The notes under the pieces are model-generated. The model was not told where the DNA came from. It worked only from the letters and a program-made list of their open reading frames with translations, and made no database searches. Source: Lachnospiraceae bacterium UBA7481 (GTDB lineage: Bacteria; Bacillota; Clostridia; Lachnospirales; Lachnospiraceae). Taken from it: a stretch of DNA of 12,641 nucleotides. Location of the stretch: positions 6,370 to 19,010 of the forward strand of contig DLOP01000149.1 of assembly GCA_002478505.1 (NCBI GenBank), in the 5' to 3' direction. Shown in pieces: positions 4,798 to 12,641 of the stretch. Position numbers and translations under genes: made by a program. Position 1 is the stretch's first letter. Each line of letters starts with the position of its first letter.

Positions 4798-7677
4798 ATG
4801 TTTTACAAAATGATTGAAAATGCGTGTAACCGATGGTATGCGTCTCCCGAATGTACAGTAACAGCAATAATTGATTACATAAAGTCAAAAGATATGATGC
4901 GCGATGCGCAAATTGATGCAATCAAAACATATCTGTATTTAAAGATTTGTTGTGAGAGCAAACCCATTGCAGATTTATTCTGCGAGGGTAAATTTAATAC
5001 ACTTGATTTAGACAGTGCAGAGATATCTAATAACGTCCGCATGTATTTGGAGCGAAATACAGCCGCAGCGGCATTGTTTGAATATTCCTGTCTAAAAAAC
5101 GAGAAGGGTGAACAGGTTTCAAAGAAATTAGAAGAGTTCATAAAAAAGTCACCAGAAGATATTGATTACAAGAAATTTTTTAGGGATGCATTTTATGGCG
5201 TTTCTTATACAGATTACCTTTTTAGTCTGCCGATGGGAGCAGGGAAGACATATTTAATGGCGGCATTCATTTATCTGGACCTGTACTTTGCACGGAATGA
5301 ACCTCTGAATCCGGCATTTGCTCATAATTTCATTATATTTGCACCGTCAGGGTTGAAATCTTCTGTAGTTCCAAGTTTAAGGACAATACAAAAGTTCGAT
5401 CCGTCATGGGTACTTTCGGAACCGGCGGCATCTGAGATCAAAAGAATGGTGTCATTCGAAGTTCTTGACCAGAGTAAAACGTCTAAAAAATCAAATAAGA
5501 CGAAAAATCCCAATGTACAGAAAATTGCGAACCATCAGCCTCTGTCAGAGTTGTTGGGGTTTGTAGCTGTTACAAATGCGGAAAAAGTGATTCTTGACCG
5601 TATTCAGGAAAAGGACGGACAGATTTCATTATTTGATGAGAGTGATGATGATAGGGATAGGCAGGCAAATGAACTCCGAAATTTGATTGGAAAGCTTCCT
5701 TCTCTGTCTATTTTCATTGATGAAGTTCATCATGCTGTCAAGGACGAAATCAAGCTTAGAGCTGTGGTCAATAAATGGGCAGAGAATAGTACGATAAATT
5801 CTGTGATTGGTTTTTCCGGTACGCCTTATCTGGAGAAAGCGGAAAAAATAGATATTTCAGAAAAGCTGTCTGTCGCTACTGCTGAAATTACGAATATTGT
5901 GTATTATTATCCCTTAGTGAAAGGTATCGGGAATTTTCTGAAATCTCCGATTGTAAAAATTTCAGAAATTGCCAACACTGAAAGAATTATTGAAAAAGGG
6001 GTACAGGAATTTCTGGATAATTATAAGGATACAGTGTATGATGGCGGTCTTACAGCGAAACTTGGTATTTATTGTGGAAGTATTGAAAAACTGGAAGAGA
6101 CAGTATATCCTCTTGTATCCCGCATTGCAACAGAATATGGAATACATAGTAATGCAATCTTAAAATTTCATAAAGGGAATAAACAATATCCGCACGCCGG
6201 CGATAGTCAGATGCAGTTTGATACGCTTGACACACCTTTGTCAAAAATAAGGATTGTTCTTTTGGTCCAGATTGGAAAAGAGGGTTGGGACTGCCGGAGT
6301 TTGACAGGTATTATTCTTTCTCAGGAGGGCGACTGCCCGAAAAATATGGTTTTACAGACATCCTGTAGGTGCCTGCGTCAAGTTGTGAAAAACGATGTGG
6401 AAACGGCAATTATCTATCTAAATCAAGATAATGCAGAAAAGTTAGAATCCCAATTACAACAACAGCATCGTATTTCGTTGCAGGAATTCATCAAGGGGAG
6501 TGACAACGGTATTACATTGCAAAGATATGACCGCACAAAATATCTGAAACTTCCGAAGATTGATTTTTATCAGCTTTGCATAAAGTATGATACGATTGTT
6601 GCTTGTGAAGCAATGCCTGAAACGCAAATACCGTTATCAGCGGAATATGCGAAAAAAGATTCGGATATAACGAAAGTTACGGATTTTTCTATGAAGATAT
6701 CAGGCAGAGAACTTGATGATGTGGAACGAGGTAAAAAACAGGCAACGTTTGTTTCATGGCTTTATAAGATAGCTAAAGAAAGTTTTGATACATTGCAAGT
6801 AGAAGAACTGTTGCAATATAAAGAACTGTTGCAGGAAGTGTATCAGACAATAACATATCAAAAAGAAGGTGTTCGATATTTTAGCTCCAAGTATGATATT
6901 TCAGTTGTAAATGCTAATATCCGTAAAGCTTTTACCGGAAAACGTGATTTTACTTCTTATGAAGAAGTGATACCACAGCAATCGGGATTATTGAACATAA
7001 AAAACTTTACAAAGGAAATATATACGGAGCATGTAAAAGATTATTATCCGGAACAGAAAATTGTTAAAAATATTATGTTGGATGATAAAGGGAAACTGGA
7101 GGTTGAACCAAAGTTTATTGATGCGATAGAAGCGTTGGAGAGCACGGGAAATTCAGCGAATATGATAGCGGCTGCTTTATTACGTAAGGAGATAAGTTCT
7201 CATCCACAAAAGGATCGCTCTTTTCATTATCTGCCTTATCATATGGACAGCGGATTTGAACGGACATTTTTAACGGAAGTGCTAACATTGGCGGAAATAG
7301 AGAGTCTTAATCTTGAGGTTTATTATAACGGAGATAATGCCATGACAGAGTTCAAGATTAAGTGTTACAAAAAAACAGGCAGGAATTGGGTATATATAGG
7401 AATTTACACGCCGGATTTTTTAATTATACAGCGTCAGAGTGGACAAATTCATAAGGCTGTCATAGTAGAAACCAAGGGTGAACTTTATAAAGACAGATTT
7501 AGGGACAAGCGCATTTTTATGGAAACAGAGTTTACAAAGCAGAATAACAAGGCATTTGGCTATGAGCGTTTTGATTATCTGTATCTTGAGGATGTGTTGT
7601 CGGAAAATGAAAGACTGTCAATAACACGCAAAAAAATAACAGATTTTTTTGAGGAGGAAAAGAAAAATGCCAATTAA
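4798..7677 (+). CDS. Type III-like restriction subunit Res (SF2 helicase plus PD-(D/E)XK nuclease)
   Basis: A 959-residue ATP-driven DNA translocase and nuclease, about the usual size for type III Res subunits. A region of about 140 residues precedes the helicase core. Motif I is PMGAGKT (145-151), motif II is DEVHH (308-312) and motif III is GFSGTP (338-343). Motif V is GKEGWDCRS (493-501), and motif VI is QTSCRCLRQ (520-528) with arginines 524 and 527. In motif VI the usual GRGLR reads CRCLR, so this belongs to a divergent Res subfamily. The C-terminal domain carries the nuclease site TPDF (D873) and VETKG (E891, K893), with all three catalytic positions intact. It overlaps mod by 11 bases, so the two subunits are probably made together. 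Type III enzymes cleave when unmethylated sites are met by the Res-Mod complex; that mechanism is assumed here from the family. Confidence 0.9.
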   Translation: MFYKMIENACNRWYASPECTVTAIIDYIKSKDMMRDAQIDAIKTYLYLKICCESKPIADLFCEGKFNTLDLDSAEISNNVRMYLERNTAAAALFEYSCLKNEKGEQVSKKLEEFIKKSPEDIDYKKFFRDAFYGVSYTDYLFSLPMGAGKTYLMAAFIYLDLYFARNEPLNPAFAHNFIIFAPSGLKSSVVPSLRTIQKFDPSWVLSEPAASEIKRMVSFEVLDQSKTSKKSNKTKNPNVQKIANHQPLSELLGFVAVTNAEKVILDRIQEKDGQISLFDESDDDRDRQANELRNLIGKLPSLSIFIDEVHHAVKDEIKLRAVVNKWAENSTINSVIGFSGTPYLEKAEKIDISEKLSVATAEITNIVYYYPLVKGIGNFLKSPIVKISEIANTERIIEKGVQEFLDNYKDTVYDGGLTAKLGIYCGSIEKLEETVYPLVSRIATEYGIHSNAILKFHKGNKQYPHAGDSQMQFDTLDTPLSKIRIVLLVQIGKEGWDCRSLTGIILSQEGDCPKNMVLQTSCRCLRQVVKNDVETAIIYLNQDNAEKLESQLQQQHRISLQEFIKGSDNGITLQRYDRTKYLKLPKIDFYQLCIKYDTIVACEAMPETQIPLSAEYAKKDSDITKVTDFSMKISGRELDDVERGKKQATFVSWLYKIAKESFDTLQVEELLQYKELLQEVYQTITYQKEGVRYFSSKYDISVVNANIRKAFTGKRDFTSYEEVIPQQSGLLNIKNFTKEIYTEHVKDYYPEQKIVKNIMLDDKGKLEVEPKFIDAIEALESTGNSANMIAAALLRKEISSHPQKDRSFHYLPYHMDSGFERTFLTEVLTLAEIESLNLEVYYNGDNAMTEFKIKCYKKTGRNWVYIGIYTPDFLIIQRQSGQIHKAVIVETKGELYKDRFRDKRIFMETEFTKQNNKAFGYERFDYLYLEDVLSENERLSITRKKITDFFEEEKKNAN
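7651..7657 (+). promoter_or_regulatory. Ribosome binding site of mod, inside res
   Basis: GAGGAGG lies within the last codons of res, 9 bases before ATG 7667. It fixes the mod start and rules out the TTG at 7649, which overlaps the site. Confidence 0.75.
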
Positions 7678-9655
7678 GTATGTTCCTTTTGCGCCGGAGC
7701 CGATTGAAGGTCAGGCGATTCTTGGCAATTTTAACAGAATACTGAAATACCGCGGCGCAGATGATGTATCTATGGTTTTGGAGCGAGGGATGCTGCTTTA
7801 TGAGATGGAAAAGAAAGAGACTGTTGGCAAGGGTGACAGCGGTAATATGGTTATTCGTGGTGAATGTGTATCAGCATGTGCTTATCTAAAAGAGCATGGC
7901 ATACAGGTTGACCTTGTATATATTGATCCTCCGTTTGCGAGTGGAGCTGACTATGCGAAAAAGGTATATGTCCGTCGTAATCCGAAGATTGCGGAATTGA
8001 TACAGCAGGCAGAGGAAGAACTTGATATTGATGAACTGAAAGCATTTGAGGAAAAGATGTACGGAGATATTTGGGATAAAGAAAAATATCTTAATTGGAT
8101 GTATGAAAATCTTATGGCAATTAAGAGTGTTATGAGTGAAACGGCATCTATTTATGTGCATTTGGATTATCATATAGGTCATTATGTGAAGATTTTGATG
8201 GATGAGATTTTTGGGGAGGATAATTTTAGAAACGAAATTATTTGGAAAAGAGCTACTGCTCATAGTGATGCAGAATTCTATGGAAATAATTTTGACTGTA
8301 TATATTTTTATACAAAATCACAGTCCGATTATATTTTTAATACTGTATATCAGCCATACGATGATGCGTACATTGCTAGATTTAATCGTTCTGATCCAGA
8401 TGGTCGAAAGTGGGATAGTGGAAATCTTACAGCCAAAGGATTACAAGGTGGTGGTTATGATTATGAGTACAAAGGATACCGTTCATTATGGCGTATGCCG
8501 CTTGAAACAATGGAAAAAATGGATAAAGAAGGTAGATTACATATTACCAAAACAGGAGGGATTCGTTCTAAAGTCTATTTAGATGAATTACAGGGAATGC
8601 CTGCGCAATCAATGTGGTTAGATATCAATCCTATTAATTCACAGGCAAATGAAAAAGCTGATTATGCAACTCAAAAACCTGAAGCATTATTGGAACGTAT
8701 TATTAATGCATCTTCAAATCAAGATATGTTTATTGCTGATTTCTTCGGTGGCAGTGGCGTGACCTCTGCAGTTGCACATAAACTTGGCAGAAAGTTTATT
8801 CATTGTGATATAGGTATCAATTCTATTCAGACAACCAGAGACCGTCTTGTTGCGGATAAAGCGCAATTTGATGTACTTGAGATTAAAGATGGAGTACAGC
8901 TTTACCGGAATCCTGTGCAGACAATGGATAAAATAAAATCTCTGATTCAGGGATTAAAACAGGATGATACATTAGATTCTTTTTGGGCAGGTTCAATCTC
9001 TGACAGTAAGATTGGCACAATTCCTGTGTATATTCCAAACTTAGAAGACAGCACTTCAAAACTGCTGGATACGGTTCAAATGAACCGCATTATTCATCAG
9101 GCAATACCAGAGCTGGAAAGCAATGTAAACAAAGTAATTGTATATTATATCGACCTTGCAGATCAGAAAGAAATTGAAGAATTTATCAAGAATGATGACA
9201 GTACAACTGTTGAGATAGAACTGCGGGACTTAAAAAATATTCTGGATGATGTTGTGGTTGGGGATTATGCAGAGTTTCATTGTGAATCAATACAGGAGGA
9301 TTTATTTGGTGGATATGCCGTTACAATAGACAGATTTGTCAGTGACCGCGTGATACAGAAAATCATGGAATTTAATCAAAAGGCATTTCTTAATTCTTCC
9401 AGCAAAAAGCCGTATAAACCGATTGAAATCAGCGAGGAGGGGTTGGAGCTTATTGAATTTTTGAGTCTTGATTGTACCGCATCTGAAGGTGAATGGCATT
9501 CGGACAGTGAAATCAAGATTGATAAAAATGGATATGTCATAAAAGATGGCACAAAAACAAAGGACTTTTGGGATGCAAGAATATGCAGCAGGGAAAAGCC
9601 GCTGAGGGTAAAAATCCGTAATATTTGCGGGGATGAGACAGAGTGGATAATTTGA
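7667..9655 (+). CDS. Type III-like adenine DNA methyltransferase Mod
   Basis: A 662-residue predicted N6-adenine (or N4-cytosine) methyltransferase of the beta arrangement, with the catalytic motif before the cofactor motif. Motif IV is DLVYIDPPF (D87-P-P-F90), using Phe where Tyr is commoner. The region from about 180 to 330 should recognise the DNA target. Motif X-like TQKPEALLERI begins at T335, and motif I is DFFGGSGVT (358-366), binding S-adenosylmethionine. About 296 residues follow motif I, a long C-terminal part that ends in an unrecognised domain rich in Asp and Glu. The N terminus (KYVPFAPEPIEGQAI, then NMVIRGECVSACAYL) is conserved in type III-like Mods that sit beside helicases, as I recall them. 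The gene starts inside res and should both protect host DNA and supply sequence specificity to Res. No simple-sequence repeat for phase variation was seen. Confidence 0.9.
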   Translation: MPIKYVPFAPEPIEGQAILGNFNRILKYRGADDVSMVLERGMLLYEMEKKETVGKGDSGNMVIRGECVSACAYLKEHGIQVDLVYIDPPFASGADYAKKVYVRRNPKIAELIQQAEEELDIDELKAFEEKMYGDIWDKEKYLNWMYENLMAIKSVMSETASIYVHLDYHIGHYVKILMDEIFGEDNFRNEIIWKRATAHSDAEFYGNNFDCIYFYTKSQSDYIFNTVYQPYDDAYIARFNRSDPDGRKWDSGNLTAKGLQGGGYDYEYKGYRSLWRMPLETMEKMDKEGRLHITKTGGIRSKVYLDELQGMPAQSMWLDINPINSQANEKADYATQKPEALLERIINASSNQDMFIADFFGGSGVTSAVAHKLGRKFIHCDIGINSIQTTRDRLVADKAQFDVLEIKDGVQLYRNPVQTMDKIKSLIQGLKQDDTLDSFWAGSISDSKIGTIPVYIPNLEDSTSKLLDTVQMNRIIHQAIPELESNVNKVIVYYIDLADQKEIEEFIKNDDSTTVEIELRDLKNILDDVVVGDYAEFHCESIQEDLFGGYAVTIDRFVSDRVIQKIMEFNQKAFLNSSSKKPYKPIEISEEGLELIEFLSLDCTASEGEWHSDSEIKIDKNGYVIKDGTKTKDFWDARICSREKPLRVKIRNICGDETEWII

Positions 9656-9702
9656 GAGAGAATTTCGTAGCATATGATGAGTAAATGAGACTCAAAATAT
9701 GG

Positions 9703-9708
9703 AAGGAG
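9703..9708 (+). promoter_or_regulatory. Ribosome binding site that decides the ATPase start
   Basis: AAGGAG stands 6 bases before ATG 9715. The earlier in-frame ATG 9685 has no such site and would place this element inside the coding region. Confidence 0.7.
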
Positions 9709-9714
9709 TTGGGT

Positions 9715-10863
9715 ATGGAGCAGATATTTTTAACGGAAATCAATATTTTGCAAGTTAGACATTTGAGGAATATCGAAATCAAATTGTCACAGAATGAAAT
9801 GAAACATTTAATACTTACAGGTGTTAATGGGTGTGGGAAAACAACAGTGCTTGACGAAATCAGCCATCAAGTAGGAATTCATGGACGGGGATTTGCAGGT
9901 TCATTTTGGGAAGAATTTGATTTTGGAATTTCTTCAGATAAAATACGGATAAAAAGTAGTTTAACAAAAAATATCGATGGGAAAGAATTGTATAATGCAT
10001 ATAGAAAGGGGGAGTTCATGCAGATATATTTTCCTTCGGATAGAAAGTTTGAAATAAGTAAGTCGAAAACAGTCGAGGTAGTGGATATAAGTACAATAAA
10101 AAACCCCGCAGAAAAAATGAATTATTCATTTGGCCAACTGTTGATATATTTGTATTTTGAAAAATTGAAAGCTAAGGAAAAAGGGGAAAAGGAAAAAGCT
10201 GAGAATATTGAAAAATGGTTTAATTGGCTGGAAAATGCTCTAAGAGAATTATTTGAAAATAAACATCTAAAACTTGAGTTGTCATTAGAAGATATGTATT
10301 TCAAGGTTAAATTACCAGATAGAGAAGCATTTGGCTTGGATGAAATGCCGAGCGGTTATGAAGCCCTTTTCCATATATTTTCTGAGATAGTAATCAGGAT
10401 GGAGAACCAGGCTCATTTAAAATATGATCTGCCGGGTATCGTTTTGATAGATGAGATAGAATTGCATTTGCATATTTCCTGGCAGAAGAAAGTTCTTCCG
10501 TTTTTGATAAGGGCTTTTCCTAATATTCAATTTATCGTAGCAACGCATTCGCCATTTGTTGTGTCATCAATAGAATCAGCGGTGGTTTATGATCTTGAGA
10601 AGAAGATTCAGGTAGAAAACTTATCAGAATATTCATACGAATGTTTGGTAAATTCACTTTTTGACACGAGTATGTATTCAAATGTAATGAATGATAAATA
10701 TAGAAAGTATGTTGAACTTGTTGAAAAAGGAGATTCCCGAAGTGAGGATGAAGATGAGGATTTGGTTGATTTAATTAAATATTTTAAATCAATTCCTGTT
10801 TTTATGGCAAAAGATATTATATTAGATTTTAAAAAAAAGGAAAGTGAAAGACAGCATGGTTAA
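9715..10863 (+). CDS. ABC/AAA-type ATPase, PtuA-like (Septu family)
   Basis: A 382-residue cytoplasmic ATP-binding protein of the AAA_15/AAA_21 type (SMC/RecF-like head). After a short strand pair (EINILQVRHLRNIEI) comes Walker A GVNGCGKT (36-43). A helical, Lys/Glu-rich insert (about 145-200) follows, then a degenerate ABC signature, PSGYEAL (S213-G214). Walker B is VLIDEIELHLH (243-253; D246, E247), and the switch histidine is in ATHSPF (H278). The last 100 residues contain an acidic run (SEDEDEDLVD), and I see no TOPRIM nuclease domain, unlike OLD proteins. An ATPase of this kind directly before a small HNH nuclease is the arrangement of PtuA/PtuB in Septu and in some retron systems. It begins 59 bases after mod with its own ribosome binding site and overlaps the HNH gene by 8 bases. 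Membership in Septu proper is inference. Confidence 0.85.
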   Translation: MEQIFLTEINILQVRHLRNIEIKLSQNEMKHLILTGVNGCGKTTVLDEISHQVGIHGRGFAGSFWEEFDFGISSDKIRIKSSLTKNIDGKELYNAYRKGEFMQIYFPSDRKFEISKSKTVEVVDISTIKNPAEKMNYSFGQLLIYLYFEKLKAKEKGEKEKAENIEKWFNWLENALRELFENKHLKLELSLEDMYFKVKLPDREAFGLDEMPSGYEALFHIFSEIVIRMENQAHLKYDLPGIVLIDEIELHLHISWQKKVLPFLIRAFPNIQFIVATHSPFVVSSIESAVVYDLEKKIQVENLSEYSYECLVNSLFDTSMYSNVMNDKYRKYVELVEKGDSRSEDEDEDLVDLIKYFKSIPVFMAKDIILDFKKKESERQHG

Positions 10864-11506
10864 AGTAAAAAAGTCGTTACTTCCGAAAGAGATAGTTATT
10901 AAGAAAGAGGAAGACTATAGGAGCGAAAAAGTTATTTCGATTTTGCAAAAGGATTTTTATAATAAATGTTATCTTTGTGAAGAGAAAAATCCAACAACTA
11001 TTAATGTAGAGCACTTTCGTTCATGCAAAAACAATGAAGATCTAAAATATAATTGGGAAAATCTTTTTTATGCCTGTGCACACTGTAACAGAATAAAAGG
11101 GAGTCAGTATGATCATATTATTGATTGTACAAAAGATGATCCGGAAATGTATATACATATAAGATTTAATAGCTATCCGGAACATAATGTTGAAGTGTTA
11201 CCCGTATTATACAGTCCGGAAAATGGAGAGACGCAGGAATTATTAGATAAGATATATAATGGTGCAGGAACAGCAATCTCAGATTTTGAGGCAAAAAATT
11301 TGAAGAGTAAAATATCCGATGAAATTAAAGAATTTACGGAATATATTGATAATTATGTGAACGAAAGTGATGAAAAATTACGAACAGCATATCGGAAAAA
11401 AATAAAACAAATGCTAAGTAGAGAAGGTCAATTTTCCGGGTTCAAAAGAAGTATTGTAATGGAAAATAAAGAACTGATTCAACATTTTGGGGAGTTATTG
11501 CGTTAG
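10856..11506 (+). CDS. HNH endonuclease, PtuB-like (Septu family)
   Basis: A 216-residue predicted metal-dependent nuclease. Two CxxC-type zinc knuckles, CYLC (C38, C41) and CAHC (C74, C77), frame the site. The HNH core is VEHF (E52-H53), NWENL (N69) and CNRIKG (N78), so the catalytic pattern is intact in an H-N-N form. The C-terminal half is helical and charged, with no motif I recognise. This layout matches PtuB and the retron-associated HNH proteins of TIGR02646 type, which in characterised systems form complexes with the PtuA ATPase and degrade DNA when the system is triggered. The start ATG 10856 overlaps the ATPase stop by 8 bases; GTG 10844 is an alternative adding four residues. Such tight overlap suggests a fixed subunit ratio. 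Target (phage DNA or host DNA) cannot be told from sequence. Confidence 0.85.
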   Translation: MVKVKKSLLPKEIVIKKEEDYRSEKVISILQKDFYNKCYLCEEKNPTTINVEHFRSCKNNEDLKYNWENLFYACAHCNRIKGSQYDHIIDCTKDDPEMYIHIRFNSYPEHNVEVLPVLYSPENGETQELLDKIYNGAGTAISDFEAKNLKSKISDEIKEFTEYIDNYVNESDEKLRTAYRKKIKQMLSREGQFSGFKRSIVMENKELIQHFGELLR

Positions 11507-11572
11507 GGAATGATTTTGACAAATATAAAAGCAGAAATGCGAAATTGGATGATTAATTTTAATGCATAAATT

Positions 11573-11620
11573 AAAAAATTGAGCGGTACCGCTCAAAAAG
11601 AAGAAAGGACCGCTCAAAAA
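11573..11620 (-). terminator. Palindromic terminator for the MATE gene, with repeated arm
   Basis: TTGAGCGGTACCGCTCAA (11579-11596) is a perfect 18-base palindrome. Read on the minus strand it is followed by a run of six T residues (11578-11573), as expected for terminating the leftward MATE gene. ACCGCTCAAAAA occurs at 11588-11599 and again at 11609-11620, so the right arm could alternatively pair with the further copy. On the + strand no T-run follows, so termination of the HNH transcript here is less clear. Confidence 0.6.
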
Positions 11621-11625
11621 TACGT

Positions 11626-12641
11626 TCAATTTTCATCATTTTTTTGCCCTACAAGATCGATCTGCCGCCATTTGCCCTGCCGGTATCGGAGATAGGTAAG
11701 CAGCGCATTTAAAAGCCATGAGATCAGCAGAGAGAAAAAGAGGGCGTCCGGGTGACCATTCGTCCAGTCTTCCGAACTGTTCCACGCAGCAAGAAGATAA
11801 GCAAGGGGGACGCGTACTGCAACCGTGGTGATAAGAGAGATCACCATCGTTGATAAGGTATCTCCGGCGGCTCTTAAGATACCGCCATAGATTTGGATGA
11901 TTCCCATGGCAATATATCCTGCCGCAAGAATCTTTAACCCGCGTCCACCCAGTTCTACCACATGTTGATATATGATAGGATCTGTATTTTCTTCATTTAT
12001 AAAGAAGGCGATAAACTGTTTGCCAAATAGGAGCAGTGCAAGTACGATGACCGCTGAGACACACAGGGTAAGGCAGAGCGCTGCCCGTTCACCGGGTTTT
12101 AGTCTGTCTGTCCGTCCGGCGCCGATATTCTGGCCGATATAGGTGGAAATTGCAAGTCCGAAGGTAAAAGCAGGAAGTACGGCAAATCCATCTACACGCA
12201 TAATGGCGGTGTTGATGGCGGGAACAAAGTCTGCCATCTGGTTGGTCAGACTCTGCACCATGACAAGCGCAAGGGAAAAAATACCCTGGGTAATGCCGGA
12301 GGGAAGTCCGAGTTTTAATATTTTCTTACAAACGTCATATTTTGGGATCAGGTTCTTTTTTGTAATCTCTACGATATCTTTCATCCGAAGAAGACGGACG
12401 ATACATAAAAGTCCGGAGATGCCCTGGGCAAGGATGGTTGCCAATGCAACGCCCTGCACTCCCATGCCGAGACCGGCTACAAACCAAAGATCCAAAACGA
12501 TATTTAAACCGGCGGAAACCAGCAGGAAGATCAGAGGATAAAGGCTGTCGCCAAGTCCGCGGAGGATACCGGAGACAATATTATAGAAAGCCGCGCCGAT
12601 GATTCCCCAAAAGATGATCTGCAGATAGGCAGCCGCCAAAG
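11626..12641 (-). CDS. MATE-family efflux transporter, C-terminal part
   Basis: About 338 residues of a multidrug and toxic compound extrusion (MATE/DinF-type) antiporter, which expels organic cations or drugs using a Na+ or H+ gradient across the cytoplasmic membrane. The gene runs leftward and its start lies beyond the right end of the window; whole MATE proteins are near 450 residues, so roughly the first quarter is missing. The GILRGLGDSLYPL segment and its later counterpart GGILRAAGDTLSTM mark the two pseudo-symmetric halves, each followed by further membrane helices. The hydrophilic stretch MKDIVEITKKNLIPKYDVCKK is the usual loop between halves. At least eight hydrophobic segments are visible. 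GC is clearly higher than in the neighbouring defence block, which suggests that this gene is part of the core chromosome. Confidence 0.92.
   Translation of the reverse strand, partial: LAAAYLQIIFWGIIGAAFYNIVSGILRGLGDSLYPLIFLLVSAGLNIVLDLWFVAGLGMGVQGVALATILAQGISGLLCIVRLLRMKDIVEITKKNLIPKYDVCKKILKLGLPSGITQGIFSLALVMVQSLTNQMADFVPAINTAIMRVDGFAVLPAFTFGLAISTYIGQNIGAGRTDRLKPGERAALCLTLCVSAVIVLALLLFGKQFIAFFINEENTDPIIYQHVVELGGRGLKILAAGYIAMGIIQIYGGILRAAGDTLSTMVISLITTVAVRVPLAYLLAAWNSSEDWTNGHPDALFFSLLISWLLNALLTYLRYRQGKWRQIDLVGQKNDEN

Noticed and set aside
7886..8263. Open frame of 125 codons on the minus strand
   Set aside because: It is antisense to the catalytic part of mod and shows no motif; a chance frame.
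4798..9655. Type I restriction system
   Set aside because: There is no HsdS-like specificity gene, the methyltransferase has motif order IV before I with DPPF, and Res has the C-terminal nuclease site of type III subunits.
9715..11506. Retron-type Septu (reverse transcriptase plus PtuAB)
   Set aside because: No reverse transcriptase motif (YxDD) or coding frame for one is seen on either strand near the ATPase/HNH pair.
12143..12541. Open frame of 132 codons on the + strand
   Set aside because: It lies fully inside the MATE gene on the opposite strand, and the translation is low in recognisable features.
1..12641. CRISPR array, tRNA or rRNA genes
   Set aside because: No regularly spaced repeats and no tRNA- or rRNA-like sequence were seen while reading both strands.

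Overview
The window looks like a Firmicutes chromosome, most likely Lachnospiraceae or another Clostridia. The signs are AGGAGG-type ribosome binding sites, an Rpn-type nuclease of a style common in gut Clostridia, and closest-looking relatives of the flanking housekeeping genes. This assignment is from recognition only; no search was run.

Layout. (a) 1-1955, moderate GC, all on the + strand: the 3' end of an MBL-fold metallohydrolase, a DNA-deoxyinosine glycosylase, the manganese exporter mntP and a small unrecognised gene whose start overlaps the mntP stop. (b) 1993-3076: a well-formed promoter and an Rpn/PD-(D/E)XK transposase-like nuclease. (c) 3077-3481: 405 bases without a gene, rich in inverted repeats, with a strong terminator and possible operator repeats. 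(d) 3482-11506: a distinctly AT-richer block that reads as a defence island. It holds an Mrr-like restriction endonuclease, a 377-base leader with a promoter and a doubtful mini-ORF, then a four-gene cluster. That cluster is a type III-like restriction subunit (Res), a type III-like adenine methyltransferase (Mod), an ABC/AAA-type ATPase and an HNH endonuclease. (e) 11507-11625: a perfect 18-base palindrome plus a repeat, serving as terminator. (f) 11626-12641, minus strand, higher GC: the C-terminal three quarters of a MATE efflux transporter that runs off the window.

How the genes may work together. Res carries helicase motifs and a C-terminal PD...ETK nuclease site, and Mod carries DPPF and FFGGSG motifs, so the pair should form a methylate-or-cut system. 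The next two genes resemble the PtuA/PtuB (Septu) pair: an ATP-binding protein with Walker A, Walker B and a His switch, followed by a small HNH nuclease. Res/Mod overlap by 11 bases, ATPase/HNH overlap by 8 bases, and only 59 bases separate Mod from the ATPase. All four could therefore be made from one transcript. The most interesting possibility is a composite system in which a Septu-like effector module is wired to a type III-like restriction-modification module, with an Mrr-like nuclease upstream. The physical arrangement is seen directly; the functional coupling is inference.
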